From Geobacter sp. (GTDB taxonomy: Bacteria > Desulfobacterota > Desulfuromonadia > Geobacterales > Geobacteraceae), in contig RPRC01000160.1 of assembly GCA_003857395.1 (NCBI GenBank), forward strand, positions 1 to 15,592: 15,592 nucleotides of DNA, written 5' to 3'. The translations under genes and the position numbers were made by a program. How positions within the stretch are numbered: the stretch's first letter is position 1; every line of letters starts with the position of its first letter. The notes beneath the pieces are model-generated. The model saw nothing but the letters and a program-made list of their open reading frames with translations, was not told where the DNA came from and searched no databases. This document shows, piece by piece, positions 7,336 through 14,955 of this stretch.

Positions 7336-7362
7336 TCAAAACAGGGGGGCTGTCACCCCCCC
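7336..7362 (-). terminator. G/C-run hairpin terminator after the alcohol dehydrogenase
   Basis: On the minus strand GGGGGG, loop TGACAG, CCCCCC form a strong stem followed by TGTTTTGAT. It starts 14 bp after the alcohol dehydrogenase stop. The T-run is broken by one G, so termination may be partial, letting some transcription enter the beta-barrel gene. Confidence 0.65.
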
Positions 7363-7375
7363 GTCATGTACGGTC

Positions 7376-8539
7376 TTACATAGCTTCCTTATAGAGCCTT
7401 GTCAGATCGTCAATTTTTATTTTCCGCGGGTTGAACAGGCAGCAGATATCTTTGATGGCATTATCTGCCAACTGAGGGATATCGCTCTCCTTGACACCAA
7501 TCGCCGAAAGGCCGGCAGGAATCCCAACAGCAGCGGAAAGCTTACGGATCGCTGCTACACCCTTTTCCGCAACTTCCATGGTGGTAAGACCGGCAGGGTT
7601 GACACCCATGGCAATAGCGATGTCAGCAAATTTCTGAGGACAGGCAATCAGGTTGAAGTCGCAACCGTACGGCAGCAGGATGGCGTTGCAGACGCCGTGG
7701 GGCTTGTTGAGCAAAGCACCTGGCTGGTGAGCCATTGCGTGGACAATACCGATACCGGCGTTGTTAAAGGCCATTCCAGCCAAATACTCGGCATACGCCA
7801 TTTTGTCCCGAGCCTCAAGATTGTCACCGTTTGCCACAGCTTGAGGGAGATATTCGTTTACCAGCTTGATGGCAGCAAGTGCACAAGCATCGGTAACCGG
7901 GTTGGCAAGTGCAGCCACATATGCTTCGATTGCATGGGTAAGGGCATCCATACCGGTAGCCGCAGTCAGTGAAGGAGGCATTCCGACCATGAGTACCGGA
8001 TCATTGATGGCAACAGTCGGTGTGATCCTGGCGGTTGCGAAGATCATCTTCACATGAATGTCGGTGTTGGTGATGACGGCAAAACGGGTCATCTCGCTGG
8101 CAGTGCCGGCCGTGGTGTTGATGGCAATGAAGGGCGGCAGTGGATTGGGTACGGTGTCGATACCGGCAAAGTCGCGAATATCGCCGTCATTGGTCGCGAC
8201 AATGCCGACCCCCTTGGCGCAGTCATGAGAACTGCCGCCACCGAGACTGACAAGCATGTCGCAGTGATTCTCCTTGTAGACTTTAAGGCCCGCACGAATA
8301 TTCAGGTCAGTAGGATTGGGCTCTGCTCCCCCGAAGATTACCGTCGGAACACCTGCATCCTCCAGCAACTTCTTAATCTGGTCGGCAACACCCATCTCGA
8401 CCATTCCTTTGTCGGTAATGAGCAGAGCTTTAGTGCCACCAAGAAAATTTGCCGTTGCTCCAAGCTGCTTGACTGCGCCGATGCCCATTTTAGTTACTGA
8501 TGGAATAAAGAAATCAAAAACCTGATCTGCTAATGCCAT
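7376..8539 (-). CDS. Iron-containing (group III) NAD-dependent alcohol dehydrogenase
   Basis: This 387-residue enzyme has the usual family length. It shows the dinucleotide motif GGGSSHD (100-106), TTAGTASEMT (142-151), GMDALTHAIEAY and GIGIVHAMAHQPGALLNKPHG. Expected metal ligands are all present: D198, H202, H267 and H281, with H271 near the active site. It resembles Zymomonas AdhB and related ethanol dehydrogenases. The reaction is ethanol (or another primary alcohol) + NAD+ to aldehyde + NADH, reversible, in the cytoplasm. GGAGG ahead of ATG 8539 supports the start. The product would feed the acylating dehydrogenase at 3832-5184. A sigma-54-type promoter and palindromic enhancer-like site lie upstream, so it is probably switched on by the adjacent two-component system. 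Substrate is inferred from context. Confidence 0.92.
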   Translation of the reverse strand: MALADQVFDFFIPSVTKMGIGAVKQLGATANFLGGTKALLITDKGMVEMGVADQIKKLLEDAGVPTVIFGGAEPNPTDLNIRAGLKVYKENHCDMLVSLGGGSSHDCAKGVGIVATNDGDIRDFAGIDTVPNPLPPFIAINTTAGTASEMTRFAVITNTDIHVKMIFATARITPTVAINDPVLMVGMPPSLTAATGMDALTHAIEAYVAALANPVTDACALAAIKLVNEYLPQAVANGDNLEARDKMAYAEYLAGMAFNNAGIGIVHAMAHQPGALLNKPHGVCNAILLPYGCDFNLIACPQKFADIAIAMGVNPAGLTTMEVAEKGVAAIRKLSAAVGIPAGLSAIGVKESDIPQLADNAIKDICCLFNPRKIKIDDLTRLYKEAM

Positions 8540-8780
8540 TTTCTGCCTCCTCGTTAATTTTTTTCATTTACATTCACCTTCTAGCTACCCTATTTTCACA
8601 ACGAACCAGCCATCCTCTTTCAGTCCCCGTCACCTCCATTCCCTCTGCGGTTCCCCACAAGGCCAAAATCATTTCAACCTTTGTTTATGCCTAGCTTGGT
8701 GTCGCGATGTCATAGCGGCGAGATCTTTGTGTCGACTCGCTGCACAAGCTTTAGCAATGCACCGTATGCCATTTTTTAAT

Positions 8781-8797
8781 AGCAGAGGCTGTGCCAA
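8781..8797 (-). promoter_or_regulatory. Sigma-54 (-24/-12) promoter for the alcohol dehydrogenase gene
   Basis: The minus strand reads TTGGCACAGCCTCTGCT: a perfect TTGGCAC -24 box, the invariant GG-N10-GC spacing and TGCT at -12. Transcription should start near 8770, leaving a leader of about 230 bases. A second TTGGCAC (8807-8801) lies exactly 10 bases upstream but has no GC at the -12 distance, so it is probably a decoy or a duplicated element. Such promoters need an activating AAA+ regulator, and one is encoded 0.4 kb upstream. Confidence 0.8.
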
Positions 8798-8871
8798 CAC
8801 GTGCCAATCTAAAAAGCTGTTTGTTTTTGATTAGTTAGAGAATTACTTGTAACGCTGAAGAAGCGGAACAC

Positions 8872-8923
8872 TGTAAAGGAATTTGCGGGGAGGAGTGCAG
8901 TTCATGAGAAAACACGCTGTAAA
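8872..8923. promoter_or_regulatory. Two extra TTTACA half-sites between enhancer palindrome and promoter
   Basis: TGTAAA occurs on the plus strand at 8872-8877 and 8918-8923, in the same orientation as the left arm of the palindrome at 8942-8958. Their partner arms are degenerate. They may be lower-affinity sites that help a dimeric regulator assemble into an oligomer. Confidence 0.35.
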
Positions 8924-8941
8924 TAAATGATATAGGGAAGT

Positions 8942-8958
8942 TGTAAAGATATTTTACA
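8942..8958. promoter_or_regulatory. 17-bp palindrome, candidate enhancer site upstream of the alcohol dehydrogenase
   Basis: TGTAAAGATATTTTACA has perfect 6-bp arms around a 5-base centre and differs from the site at 5571-5587 at two central positions only. It ends 145 bp upstream of the -24/-12 promoter, a normal distance for NtrC-type activators that loop DNA. The regulator gene itself ends 200 bp further upstream. Confidence 0.72.
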
Positions 8959-9155
8959 GATGGAAAGGATTTTTCATCCCGTCTTTTGTGTATTTCTGTC
9001 CAAATATCTAAAAGGAATTGCGTACCACAGATTAAAAGGGTATGCGGGAGACAATGGCAATTCGAGGAGATGCCAGAAACAGAAACCTATCCTTCCGCCA
9101 TATCCGCGAAAACAGGAATGAAGAAAATTGATGATTGCATCAACAATGAAACTAA

Positions 9156-10577
9156 TTATCCGTTCTTCTCCTTACGGACCTTAAGCCGTTTATTCAAGGT
9201 CTGGCGGGTAAAACCCAGCAGTGATGCGGCTATTCCCTGATTGCCCTTGGCAAGCTTCAGAGCCTCATCAATTAACAGCTCTTCCACTTCACGCACTTTG
9301 GGAAAGCGCCCACCCGATGCAAGCAGCCAGTCGTTCAGACGCTGCGCTAAAAGTGAATCCTGGCCGGAAATGGCCGGACGATTTCCGATAACCTCACGGA
9401 ATCGCTCCATGGACAGCATCCCCGTTACATGACGGGCAACAGCATCGAATACCATGGATTTCATTTCGCGGATGTTTCCCGGAAAATCGTAGCTGGAAAG
9501 CAGGGTCACCAATTCCGCTGGATAGGTTGGAGTGCTTTTCCTGAAAATCTGTGCTGCGGCTTTTAGAAAAAATTCGAGAAGCAGGGGAATATCTTCCCCA
9601 CGTTCTCGCAGCGGAGGAATCATCACTTGATGAGAACAAAGACGGAAGTAGAGATCATTCCGAAACGTCTTTGCCGCGGTCATCTCACGCAAATCTCTGT
9701 TGGTTGCAGCGACAATGCGCGCATCACTGATAAGAGGAATGTCAGAACCTACCGGGTAATATTCCTGCTCCTGAAGCAACCTGAGGAGCTTCACCTGGGA
9801 AAGCTCACTCAGGTCACCAATCTCATCCAGGAACAAGGTCCCCCCCGCTGCCTGGGTGATGAGGCCACTTCGGGCCTGATCAGCGCCGGTAAAAGCTCCC
9901 TTCTTGTGACCAAACAGGGTATCGGAGAACATGTTGTCATCCAATCCCGCAATATTAACGGGTATGAATTTCCCCCGAACACCGCTCAGATCATGGATCG
10001 CCTTGGCAACAAGCTCCTTGCCGGCCCCCGTTTCGCCGATAATGATTACGGGCTGCAGGGATTCCGCAATAACCTCACAGTACTGAAAAACCGCCGACAT
10101 TTTCGAGCTTGCAGTAATTATGGAGGAAAATGCTTCCGGACGTTTGACCCGGTTGGTAAGGAGGTGCTCTCTGAGCTGCAAGACCTGACTTTTCAGACTG
10201 CATATCTCCAGCGCCCTTCTTACGCTTGAGACTAATCGCGAATTCTCCACCGGCTTGACCAAATAATCGAAAGCGCCGATACGCATACATTCGACGGCGG
10301 TTTCCACCTCATCGGCGGCAGTCATGACAATAACCGGAATGTGCGGGTACTCGCGGCAGATTGCAGCAAGAAGCTCCTTGCCCGACACATACGGCATGAA
10401 CAGGTCCAGCACAATAACGCCAATGTCACTCTTTTCAAGAATGGGAAGGACCTGTCGGCTGTCATCAACGGCCCTGACTTCCCTTATGCCAGCAAAACGG
10501 AGAACCGATTCTGATGACAGCAGGATATGTTTTTCATCATCAACCAAAAGAATGGGAAATGAAGCGGCCGGTATCAT
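9156..10577 (-). CDS. NtrC-family sigma-54-dependent response regulator
   Basis: The 473-residue protein has all three modules. The receiver (about 7-120) shows the acidic pair D13/D14, phosphorylated aspartate D58 in VLDLFMP, T86 and K108. The AAA+ domain (about 150-380) has Walker A GETGAGKE (181-188), the sigma-54 contact loop GAFTGA (227-232) and Walker B TLFLDEIGD with D251/E252. The C-terminal HTH contains GNQGIAASLLGFTRQTLNKRL, a Fis-type DNA-binding helix. It would bind enhancer DNA and use ATP to open sigma-54 promoters once phosphorylated. Its ATG overlaps the stop of the kinase gene (ATGA), so the two are a cognate pair. Likely targets are the matched palindromes upstream of the alcohol and aldehyde dehydrogenase genes, based on position and promoter type. 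Confidence 0.93.
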   Translation of the reverse strand: MIPAASFPILLVDDEKHILLSSESVLRFAGIREVRAVDDSRQVLPILEKSDIGVIVLDLFMPYVSGKELLAAICREYPHIPVIVMTAADEVETAVECMRIGAFDYLVKPVENSRLVSSVRRALEICSLKSQVLQLREHLLTNRVKRPEAFSSIITASSKMSAVFQYCEVIAESLQPVIIIGETGAGKELVAKAIHDLSGVRGKFIPVNIAGLDDNMFSDTLFGHKKGAFTGADQARSGLITQAAGGTLFLDEIGDLSELSQVKLLRLLQEQEYYPVGSDIPLISDARIVAATNRDLREMTAAKTFRNDLYFRLCSHQVMIPPLRERGEDIPLLLEFFLKAAAQIFRKSTPTYPAELVTLLSSYDFPGNIREMKSMVFDAVARHVTGMLSMERFREVIGNRPAISGQDSLLAQRLNDWLLASGGRFPKVREVEELLIDEALKLAKGNQGIAASLLGFTRQTLNKRLKVRKEKNG

Positions 10578-12559
10578 GACTTTCTACCCCCCTTTTTTAT
10601 GCCCTGAGTAACCGGAAGTCTCACTAAGAAAGTCGACCCTCGATCCGGTTCCGATTCGCACTCGATGATACCTCCATGCTCTTTCACGATACTGAAACAA
10701 ATGGAGAGCCCGAGTCCGGTTCCTCCGCTATCAAGACGGGTAGTGAAAAATGGATCGAAGATCGCCTGTTGAACCTCAGTCGGCATGCCGTTACCCTCAT
10801 CCACAACCTTGATTATGATCTGATCGATGGATTTTACATACGAGGTACTGATAAAAACTCCGGAATCTCTGCCGGGGAGCGACTGGAGGGCATTCATGAT
10901 CAGATTTACGATAACCTGCTCCAATTGTTGAAAGCTGCCGGTAACCGGGGGAAGATTCTCCGCTAGAATGCATTGGAAACGGTCCGTGTGCTTTCGAATC
11001 TGGTTCTGCAGCATGGTAAGGGAGGCCTCGACGACCCTGTTGATATGCACCTTCTGGTCAAGCAGGGACTTTTCCTGACGGGCAAAATCCTTCAGCCCCG
11101 TAACGATTCCGTTGATACGGTGAGATCCTTCCACAAGGCCATCGAGCAGTTTCGGAATGAATTCATTTGCTTCCGAGAAACTCAGCCTGCCGAGGTAGAA
11201 CTCGCCATGCTCCTCGGCATACTTAGTCAGTATTCTGTTGAGATCCGGCCAGATATCAGAAATAAACTGGGCATTTGAAAGGATAAAATTGTTCGGATTG
11301 TTTATCTCGTGGGCAATTCCGGAGGCAAGAGTGCCGATGGCAGCCATTTTGTCCATTTGCCGGAGCCTTTCCTGCATCTTCCTGTTTCCCTCTTCGGCAG
11401 CCTTGCGCTCCGTAATGTCCCTGACAACCGCCAGCACCCGGTATTCTCCCCTGATTATTGCGCCCTTCATATTAACTTCGACCCAGAACAACCGTCCCAC
11501 CCTGTCCTTGGCCAGCCAGTCGAACATGTGGGACTTGTTGTACTTGGTTTTCCAGATCATTTTCATGACGTCCTGGTAGGTATACGGTGGCTCACCAGCG
11601 CTCAGGTTTTCAACATTGAGCCGCAAGACCTCTTCACGGGTGTAACCGTACATCTCGCACATCTTCCTGTTGACATCAAGCATATCGCCGTTTTCCGGAT
11701 CAAAAACAAAGGTGGCGTCATTGGCTGCATCAAAGATGGTCCGGTAATTCGCTTCGGATTCCCGGAGAGCTTCTTGAGCCTGTTTCCTCTCCCGGATATC
11801 TGCCATAATTGCCATGTAGCCGATGGTCACTCCATCGCGATTCAGCATGGGTGCGGTAGAAAGGCTCACATCAATCAGCGTACCGTCCTTATGCATACGG
11901 TGGGTTTCCATGGTACGACGCGACACCCCTTCGTTGAGACTGCGAATGTTTTCCATGAGTTCATCCTGGCAATCCTCGGAGACAATCGGGTAGGGCCTGC
12001 CGAGCACCTCATCCTTTTGCCAGCCGAACATATTCTCAGCGGCCGGATTCCAGAGGGTGAGATTGATCTTCTCGTCCAGGGCGATAATAGCCAGAGGAGA
12101 GGCGTTGATTATTTCCTCCAGAACCTGATTCTTTTCCCGCAGCGCCTCCTCCGCCTGACGTCTGGCATTAATATTCCGATGGTATTCGCCAACCATTTCA
12201 ACAGTCCCGGCTTCATCGAAAATAGGAAAAGAGTGGATTTCCACATGTCCGGCATTCGGATGATAACTTTCGGTAACCACAACTTTACCGGTATCGAAAA
12301 CCTCCTGTGCATGGCAGCTGTCACAGTGCTTTTCACTACCAGGGGAGTAGAGATCGTAACAGTACGGCTTTGACTTTTTTCTAAGAACTTTAGGATGTAG
12401 ACCCTCATGCTCTCCACGCAGATTGGAGAACACAACCCTGAAATCCCGATCTACAACGGAGACAAGATCGGGAATTGCCTGAAGGATGCTCCGGAAGAGT
12501 TGTTTTGACGAAGAAAAGGCTTTATTAATCTTATTTCGCGGCTCTTTGGCAATCGTCAT
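10574..12559 (-). CDS. Soluble three-PAS sensor histidine kinase
   Basis: I start at ATG 12559, nine bases after AGGAG; the ATG at 12568 directly abuts that ribosome site, so it is unlikely. The protein then has 661 residues. Three PAS domains (about 20-132, 147-257, 269-384) lead into the kinase core: H-box GIAHEINNPNN with H417, N-box VNLIMNAL with N556, DEGNGM and GTGLGLS. No membrane segment or signal peptide is visible, so it should sense a cytoplasmic cue. PAS1 carries a cysteine group C67, C79, C82 followed by H83 (HCDSCH), which could bind a metal, Fe-S cluster or redox signal. It overlaps the sigma-54 regulator by ATGA and should phosphorylate it. The signal may be an alcohol, aldehyde or redox state, judged from the regulated neighbours. 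Confidence 0.92.
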   Translation of the reverse strand: MTIAKEPRNKINKAFSSSKQLFRSILQAIPDLVSVVDRDFRVVFSNLRGEHEGLHPKVLRKKSKPYCYDLYSPGSEKHCDSCHAQEVFDTGKVVVTESYHPNAGHVEIHSFPIFDEAGTVEMVGEYHRNINARRQAEEALREKNQVLEEIINASPLAIIALDEKINLTLWNPAAENMFGWQKDEVLGRPYPIVSEDCQDELMENIRSLNEGVSRRTMETHRMHKDGTLIDVSLSTAPMLNRDGVTIGYMAIMADIRERKQAQEALRESEANYRTIFDAANDATFVFDPENGDMLDVNRKMCEMYGYTREEVLRLNVENLSAGEPPYTYQDVMKMIWKTKYNKSHMFDWLAKDRVGRLFWVEVNMKGAIIRGEYRVLAVVRDITERKAAEEGNRKMQERLRQMDKMAAIGTLASGIAHEINNPNNFILSNAQFISDIWPDLNRILTKYAEEHGEFYLGRLSFSEANEFIPKLLDGLVEGSHRINGIVTGLKDFARQEKSLLDQKVHINRVVEASLTMLQNQIRKHTDRFQCILAENLPPVTGSFQQLEQVIVNLIMNALQSLPGRDSGVFISTSYVKSIDQIIIKVVDEGNGMPTEVQQAIFDPFFTTRLDSGGTGLGLSICFSIVKEHGGIIECESEPDRGSTFLVRLPVTQGIKKGGRKS

Positions 12560-12647
12560 TTCAAACATCTCCTGCTGAGAGAAATTTTGAAAACTTCATC
12601 GATACATACAGCCTACATCAGCGTTACTTGAGGAGTGGACAGTATTG

Positions 12648-14489
12648 TCATACTACCCCATGAAGTGGACCACCCGGAGCACCAAGCGCATCGACACGCT
12701 TCTCAATTTCGGGATCATCCACCAGAGGCGGTGCATGCTGCGGTTTTCTGCGGGCATCGATAACAAGGGGTCCGTGGCAGCCCCAATGCTTACAGTCCAG
12801 GAAAGCCCCAATGCCGTAGAGATCCGCTGCGGGATTTGAGCGGGTAAAGGTTACCCAGATGAAGTTGTTGAGGTTTCGGGCAGTGAACTCACTGTCATCG
12901 GCAATGACAATCAGGGGAAAGGAGGAAACCGAGGCATTTCCTCGATAGAAGTCACAAAACGCAGCCATGTCCGCTGTCAGGCACTCACGGTATTCCTGGC
13001 AGGCAGGTCCCCTGACAACGAGAATTCCGGGAAGGCAGATTCTCGGGTCGGCAAAACCCGATGGAAGGCGGAGATCAGTTGGCAATGAAGCCGGCAAGCT
13101 GCGGATGGCAGGGCCCGCCGCGGCAATCACCACTTTGGAGCCTTCGTTGAGAGCGGAGCCGGTATAATCGAGGGTGTCCATGGTGGTACAGGTCTGGAAA
13201 TGCAGGTCTCGGCGCCAGTCAACCCGCTCCAGCATGTGTTGGAGAAACGCAGGGACATCCGTGATATCGAGTCCGGGGTTGTCTCCCTCGGCCGCAATCA
13301 GCAGGTACTTGGCAAGGGAAAGCTGGCCCTGGCCAAGAATGGCATTGGCCAGGGTCAAGAGCTCCCGCGGCTTACTCGTAGGACGGTATGGCACATATCT
13401 CTCCGAGCCAATGGCCAGCAGCAGGGCATGCACTCCGGCAGCGTCAACGGCATGAACGGAATGTACTCCCGGTACGACGGTTGAAATGAGCGGTGCAGTC
13501 AATTCATGAATAAACGCCCCGAACTCGGAATCTTCCTGGGGAGGCCTCCCCACCGTGGTAAAAGGCCAGATTGCCCCATCCCGGTGAAAAACGCTCTTCA
13601 CCCTGATGGCGGGAAAATCATGGGTCAGGCTGTAGTAGCCGATGTGGTCACCAAAGGGACCTTCCGGGAGAATCCTCTCAGGATCTATCTCGCCGACAAG
13701 ACAGAAATCCGCTTCCGCAAGGATCGGAAGCTCTCCGGGGGGCTGAATCATTTGGACCCTGCGGCCGCCGAGGAGCCCGGCAAAGGCTATTTCAGGCATG
13801 CCCTCGGGGAGCGGCATTACCGCGGCAAGGGTAAGGGCTGGCGGGCCGCCGACAAAGATATTCACCTTGAGCGGGACGCCCAACCGGATAGCCTCGGCAT
13901 GATGGGCTGCGATACCACGATGAATCTGATAGTGAACGCCGACCTCTTCGTTAGGCCGGTAGCTGCCGCCTGAAAGCTGGATACGGTACATCCCCAGGTT
14001 TGAATGTCGCCAGCCAGGCGCAGCGGGGCTCTCTGTGTACACCTGCGGGAGCGTGATATAGGCGCCACCATCCGCGGGCCACGACCTGAGTTGAGGGAGT
14101 TGAGAGATTGACGTCCGGTTTGCAAGAACCGGTGCGGAGCGGGTCTTTGCGGGAAGGAGATGATAGGCATGCCGGGGAAGAACAGCCGCGCCGAGTGGAT
14201 CCCGCAAGAATGACAGAGGGTCTCTCCTGATCCCGGCTAGTTGCTCCATCGCTTCCAGCGTGTCCCGGAACAGAAAGCGGATCCGGCTCCGGGTGCCAAA
14301 AAGATTGGCGAGCATCGGAAATTCACAACCCTTTACCCGGGTAAAGAGGAGCGCCGGACCGCCGGACCTGTAGACACGACGCTGGGCTGCGCCCACCTCC
14401 AGACAGGGATCAATCTCATGGTCAACACGAATCAGATCACCATGCCTCTCAAGGTCAAGGACACATTCCTGAAGATTGCGGTAGCCCAT
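12648..14489 (-). CDS. UbiD-family prenylated-FMN-dependent decarboxylase
   Basis: The 613-residue protein carries UbiD signatures: SNLGMYRIQ with N164 and R169, HYQIHRGIAAHHAEA with H190 (Asn and His of this kind bind Mn2+/prFMN in the family), and EGPFGDHIGYYSLTHDFP (276-293) with the conserved acidic pair region. The family decarboxylates unsaturated or aromatic acids, including steps of quinone biosynthesis, and needs a UbiX-type flavin prenyltransferase made elsewhere. It is about 110-120 residues longer than E. coli UbiD, as in the longer menaquinone-linked or uncharacterised branch. GGAGA seven bases before ATG supports the start. It ends 88 bp before the kinase gene and follows a hairpin, and shows no clear tie to the alcohol genes. 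The substrate cannot be determined here. Confidence 0.88.
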   Translation of the reverse strand: MGYRNLQECVLDLERHGDLIRVDHEIDPCLEVGAAQRRVYRSGGPALLFTRVKGCEFPMLANLFGTRSRIRFLFRDTLEAMEQLAGIRRDPLSFLRDPLGAAVLPRHAYHLLPAKTRSAPVLANRTSISQLPQLRSWPADGGAYITLPQVYTESPAAPGWRHSNLGMYRIQLSGGSYRPNEEVGVHYQIHRGIAAHHAEAIRLGVPLKVNIFVGGPPALTLAAVMPLPEGMPEIAFAGLLGGRRVQMIQPPGELPILAEADFCLVGEIDPERILPEGPFGDHIGYYSLTHDFPAIRVKSVFHRDGAIWPFTTVGRPPQEDSEFGAFIHELTAPLISTVVPGVHSVHAVDAAGVHALLLAIGSERYVPYRPTSKPRELLTLANAILGQGQLSLAKYLLIAAEGDNPGLDITDVPAFLQHMLERVDWRRDLHFQTCTTMDTLDYTGSALNEGSKVVIAAAGPAIRSLPASLPTDLRLPSGFADPRICLPGILVVRGPACQEYRECLTADMAAFCDFYRGNASVSSFPLIVIADDSEFTARNLNNFIWVTFTRSNPAADLYGIGAFLDCKHWGCHGPLVIDARRKPQHAPPLVDDPEIEKRVDALGAPGGPLHGVV

Positions 14490-14529
14490 GAATAAGTCTC
14501 CGTTTCCCGTTCATACAGATTAATTGACT

Positions 14530-14555
14530 GACCGGCACCCTGGAAAGTGCCGGTC
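14530..14555 (-). terminator. Hairpin between small membrane protein and UbiD genes
   Basis: GACCGGCAC and GTGCCGGTC form a perfect 9-bp GC-rich stem with an 8-base loop, four bases after the stop of the 70-residue gene. On the minus strand it is followed by AGTCAATTAATC rather than a clean T-run, so it is probably a weak terminator. Confidence 0.5.
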
Positions 14556-14559
14556 GATT

Positions 14560-14772
14560 TCAACGGGGAAGCTCTCCATCATCGTCCTTTTCATGCTGCT
14601 CCTGTTCACGAATTCGTTTCTGCCGCATCGTTACAAAAAGATAATAGACGATGAGGAACGGCATGGTGGAAATACTCGCCTCGAAGTTCCCCTGATACAG
14701 TTGATAAGTGCCAAAACCGATGACCAGCAGGATAAAGACTATTTGAACTGCTGCAGCTATTTTACGCTTCAT
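14560..14772 (-). CDS. 70-residue two-helix membrane protein of unknown function
   Basis: The protein starts MKRKIAAAVQIVFILLVIGF, has a second hydrophobic stretch MPFLIVYYLFVTM (about 37-49), and ends in a charged tail rich in Lys, Arg, Glu and Asp. This suggests an inner-membrane hairpin with both ends in the cytoplasm. I do not recognise a family. The nearest ribosome site, AGGAG, is 13 bases before the ATG, longer than ideal, so expression could be weak. It lies between hairpins, in the spacer between the desulfurase and decarboxylase genes. Confidence 0.6.
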   Translation of the reverse strand: MKRKIAAAVQIVFILLVIGFGTYQLYQGNFEASISTMPFLIVYYLFVTMRQKRIREQEQHEKDDDGELPR

Positions 14773-14820
14773 GACAGTATGGAAGCTCCTCTTGTTAACA
14801 GCAAAATATTTTCACCCCAA

Positions 14821-14843
14821 CAGTACCCATTCGATAGGTACTG
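14821..14843. repeat. Small inverted repeat upstream of the 70-residue gene
   Basis: CAGTACC and GGTACTG pair over 7 bp around a 9-base loop, 48 bp ahead of the small membrane-protein gene. It could be an operator or leader hairpin; nothing in the sequence decides between them. Confidence 0.35.
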
Positions 14844-14874
14844 AATCGTGGAGAATAGATGTCTTCAAACGCAA

Positions 14875-14899
14875 CAGGGGCGAGAGTAACCCGCCCCTG
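14875..14899 (-). terminator. Hairpin terminator after the cysteine desulfurase gene
   Basis: CAGGGGCG and CGCCCCTG form an 8-bp stem with a 9-base loop, 56 bp after the desulfurase stop. On the minus strand TTGCGTTTG follows, a loose T-rich tail. It is the likely end of the desulfurase transcript. Confidence 0.55.
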
Positions 14900-14955
14900 A
14901 AGATTTTGTCATTCGTCGCAATGCCGCCCTGCTTGCAATTTTCAGGAGGCAGCTA

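Larger units (their letters stand above)
8540..9155. other. Regulatory intergenic region upstream of the alcohol dehydrogenase
   Basis: This 616-bp region contains no supported gene. It holds a 230-base untranslated leader (about 8540-8770), a -24/-12 promoter (8781-8797), TTTACA half-sites (8872-8923) and a full palindrome (8942-8958). Between 8959 and 9155, downstream of the regulator stop, there is only a weak GATGGAAA/TTTTCATC hairpin (8960-8979). The leader contains a possible 21-codon frame (8574-8639) with a weak AGAGGGA ribosome site, too uncertain to call. Confidence 0.65.

Noticed and set aside
8574..8639. 21-codon leader peptide frame in the alcohol dehydrogenase leader
   Set aside because: The ribosome site is weak and there is no run of regulatory codons or paired hairpins to suggest attenuation.
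11309..12373. 354-codon open frame on the plus strand
   Set aside because: It lies entirely antisense to the well-supported histidine kinase gene, has no family motifs, and its translation is a shadow of the kinase codon pattern.
12289..12391. CxxCH as a covalent c-type heme site
   Set aside because: The kinase has no signal peptide or membrane anchor, so this segment should stay in the cytoplasm where c-type heme is not attached.
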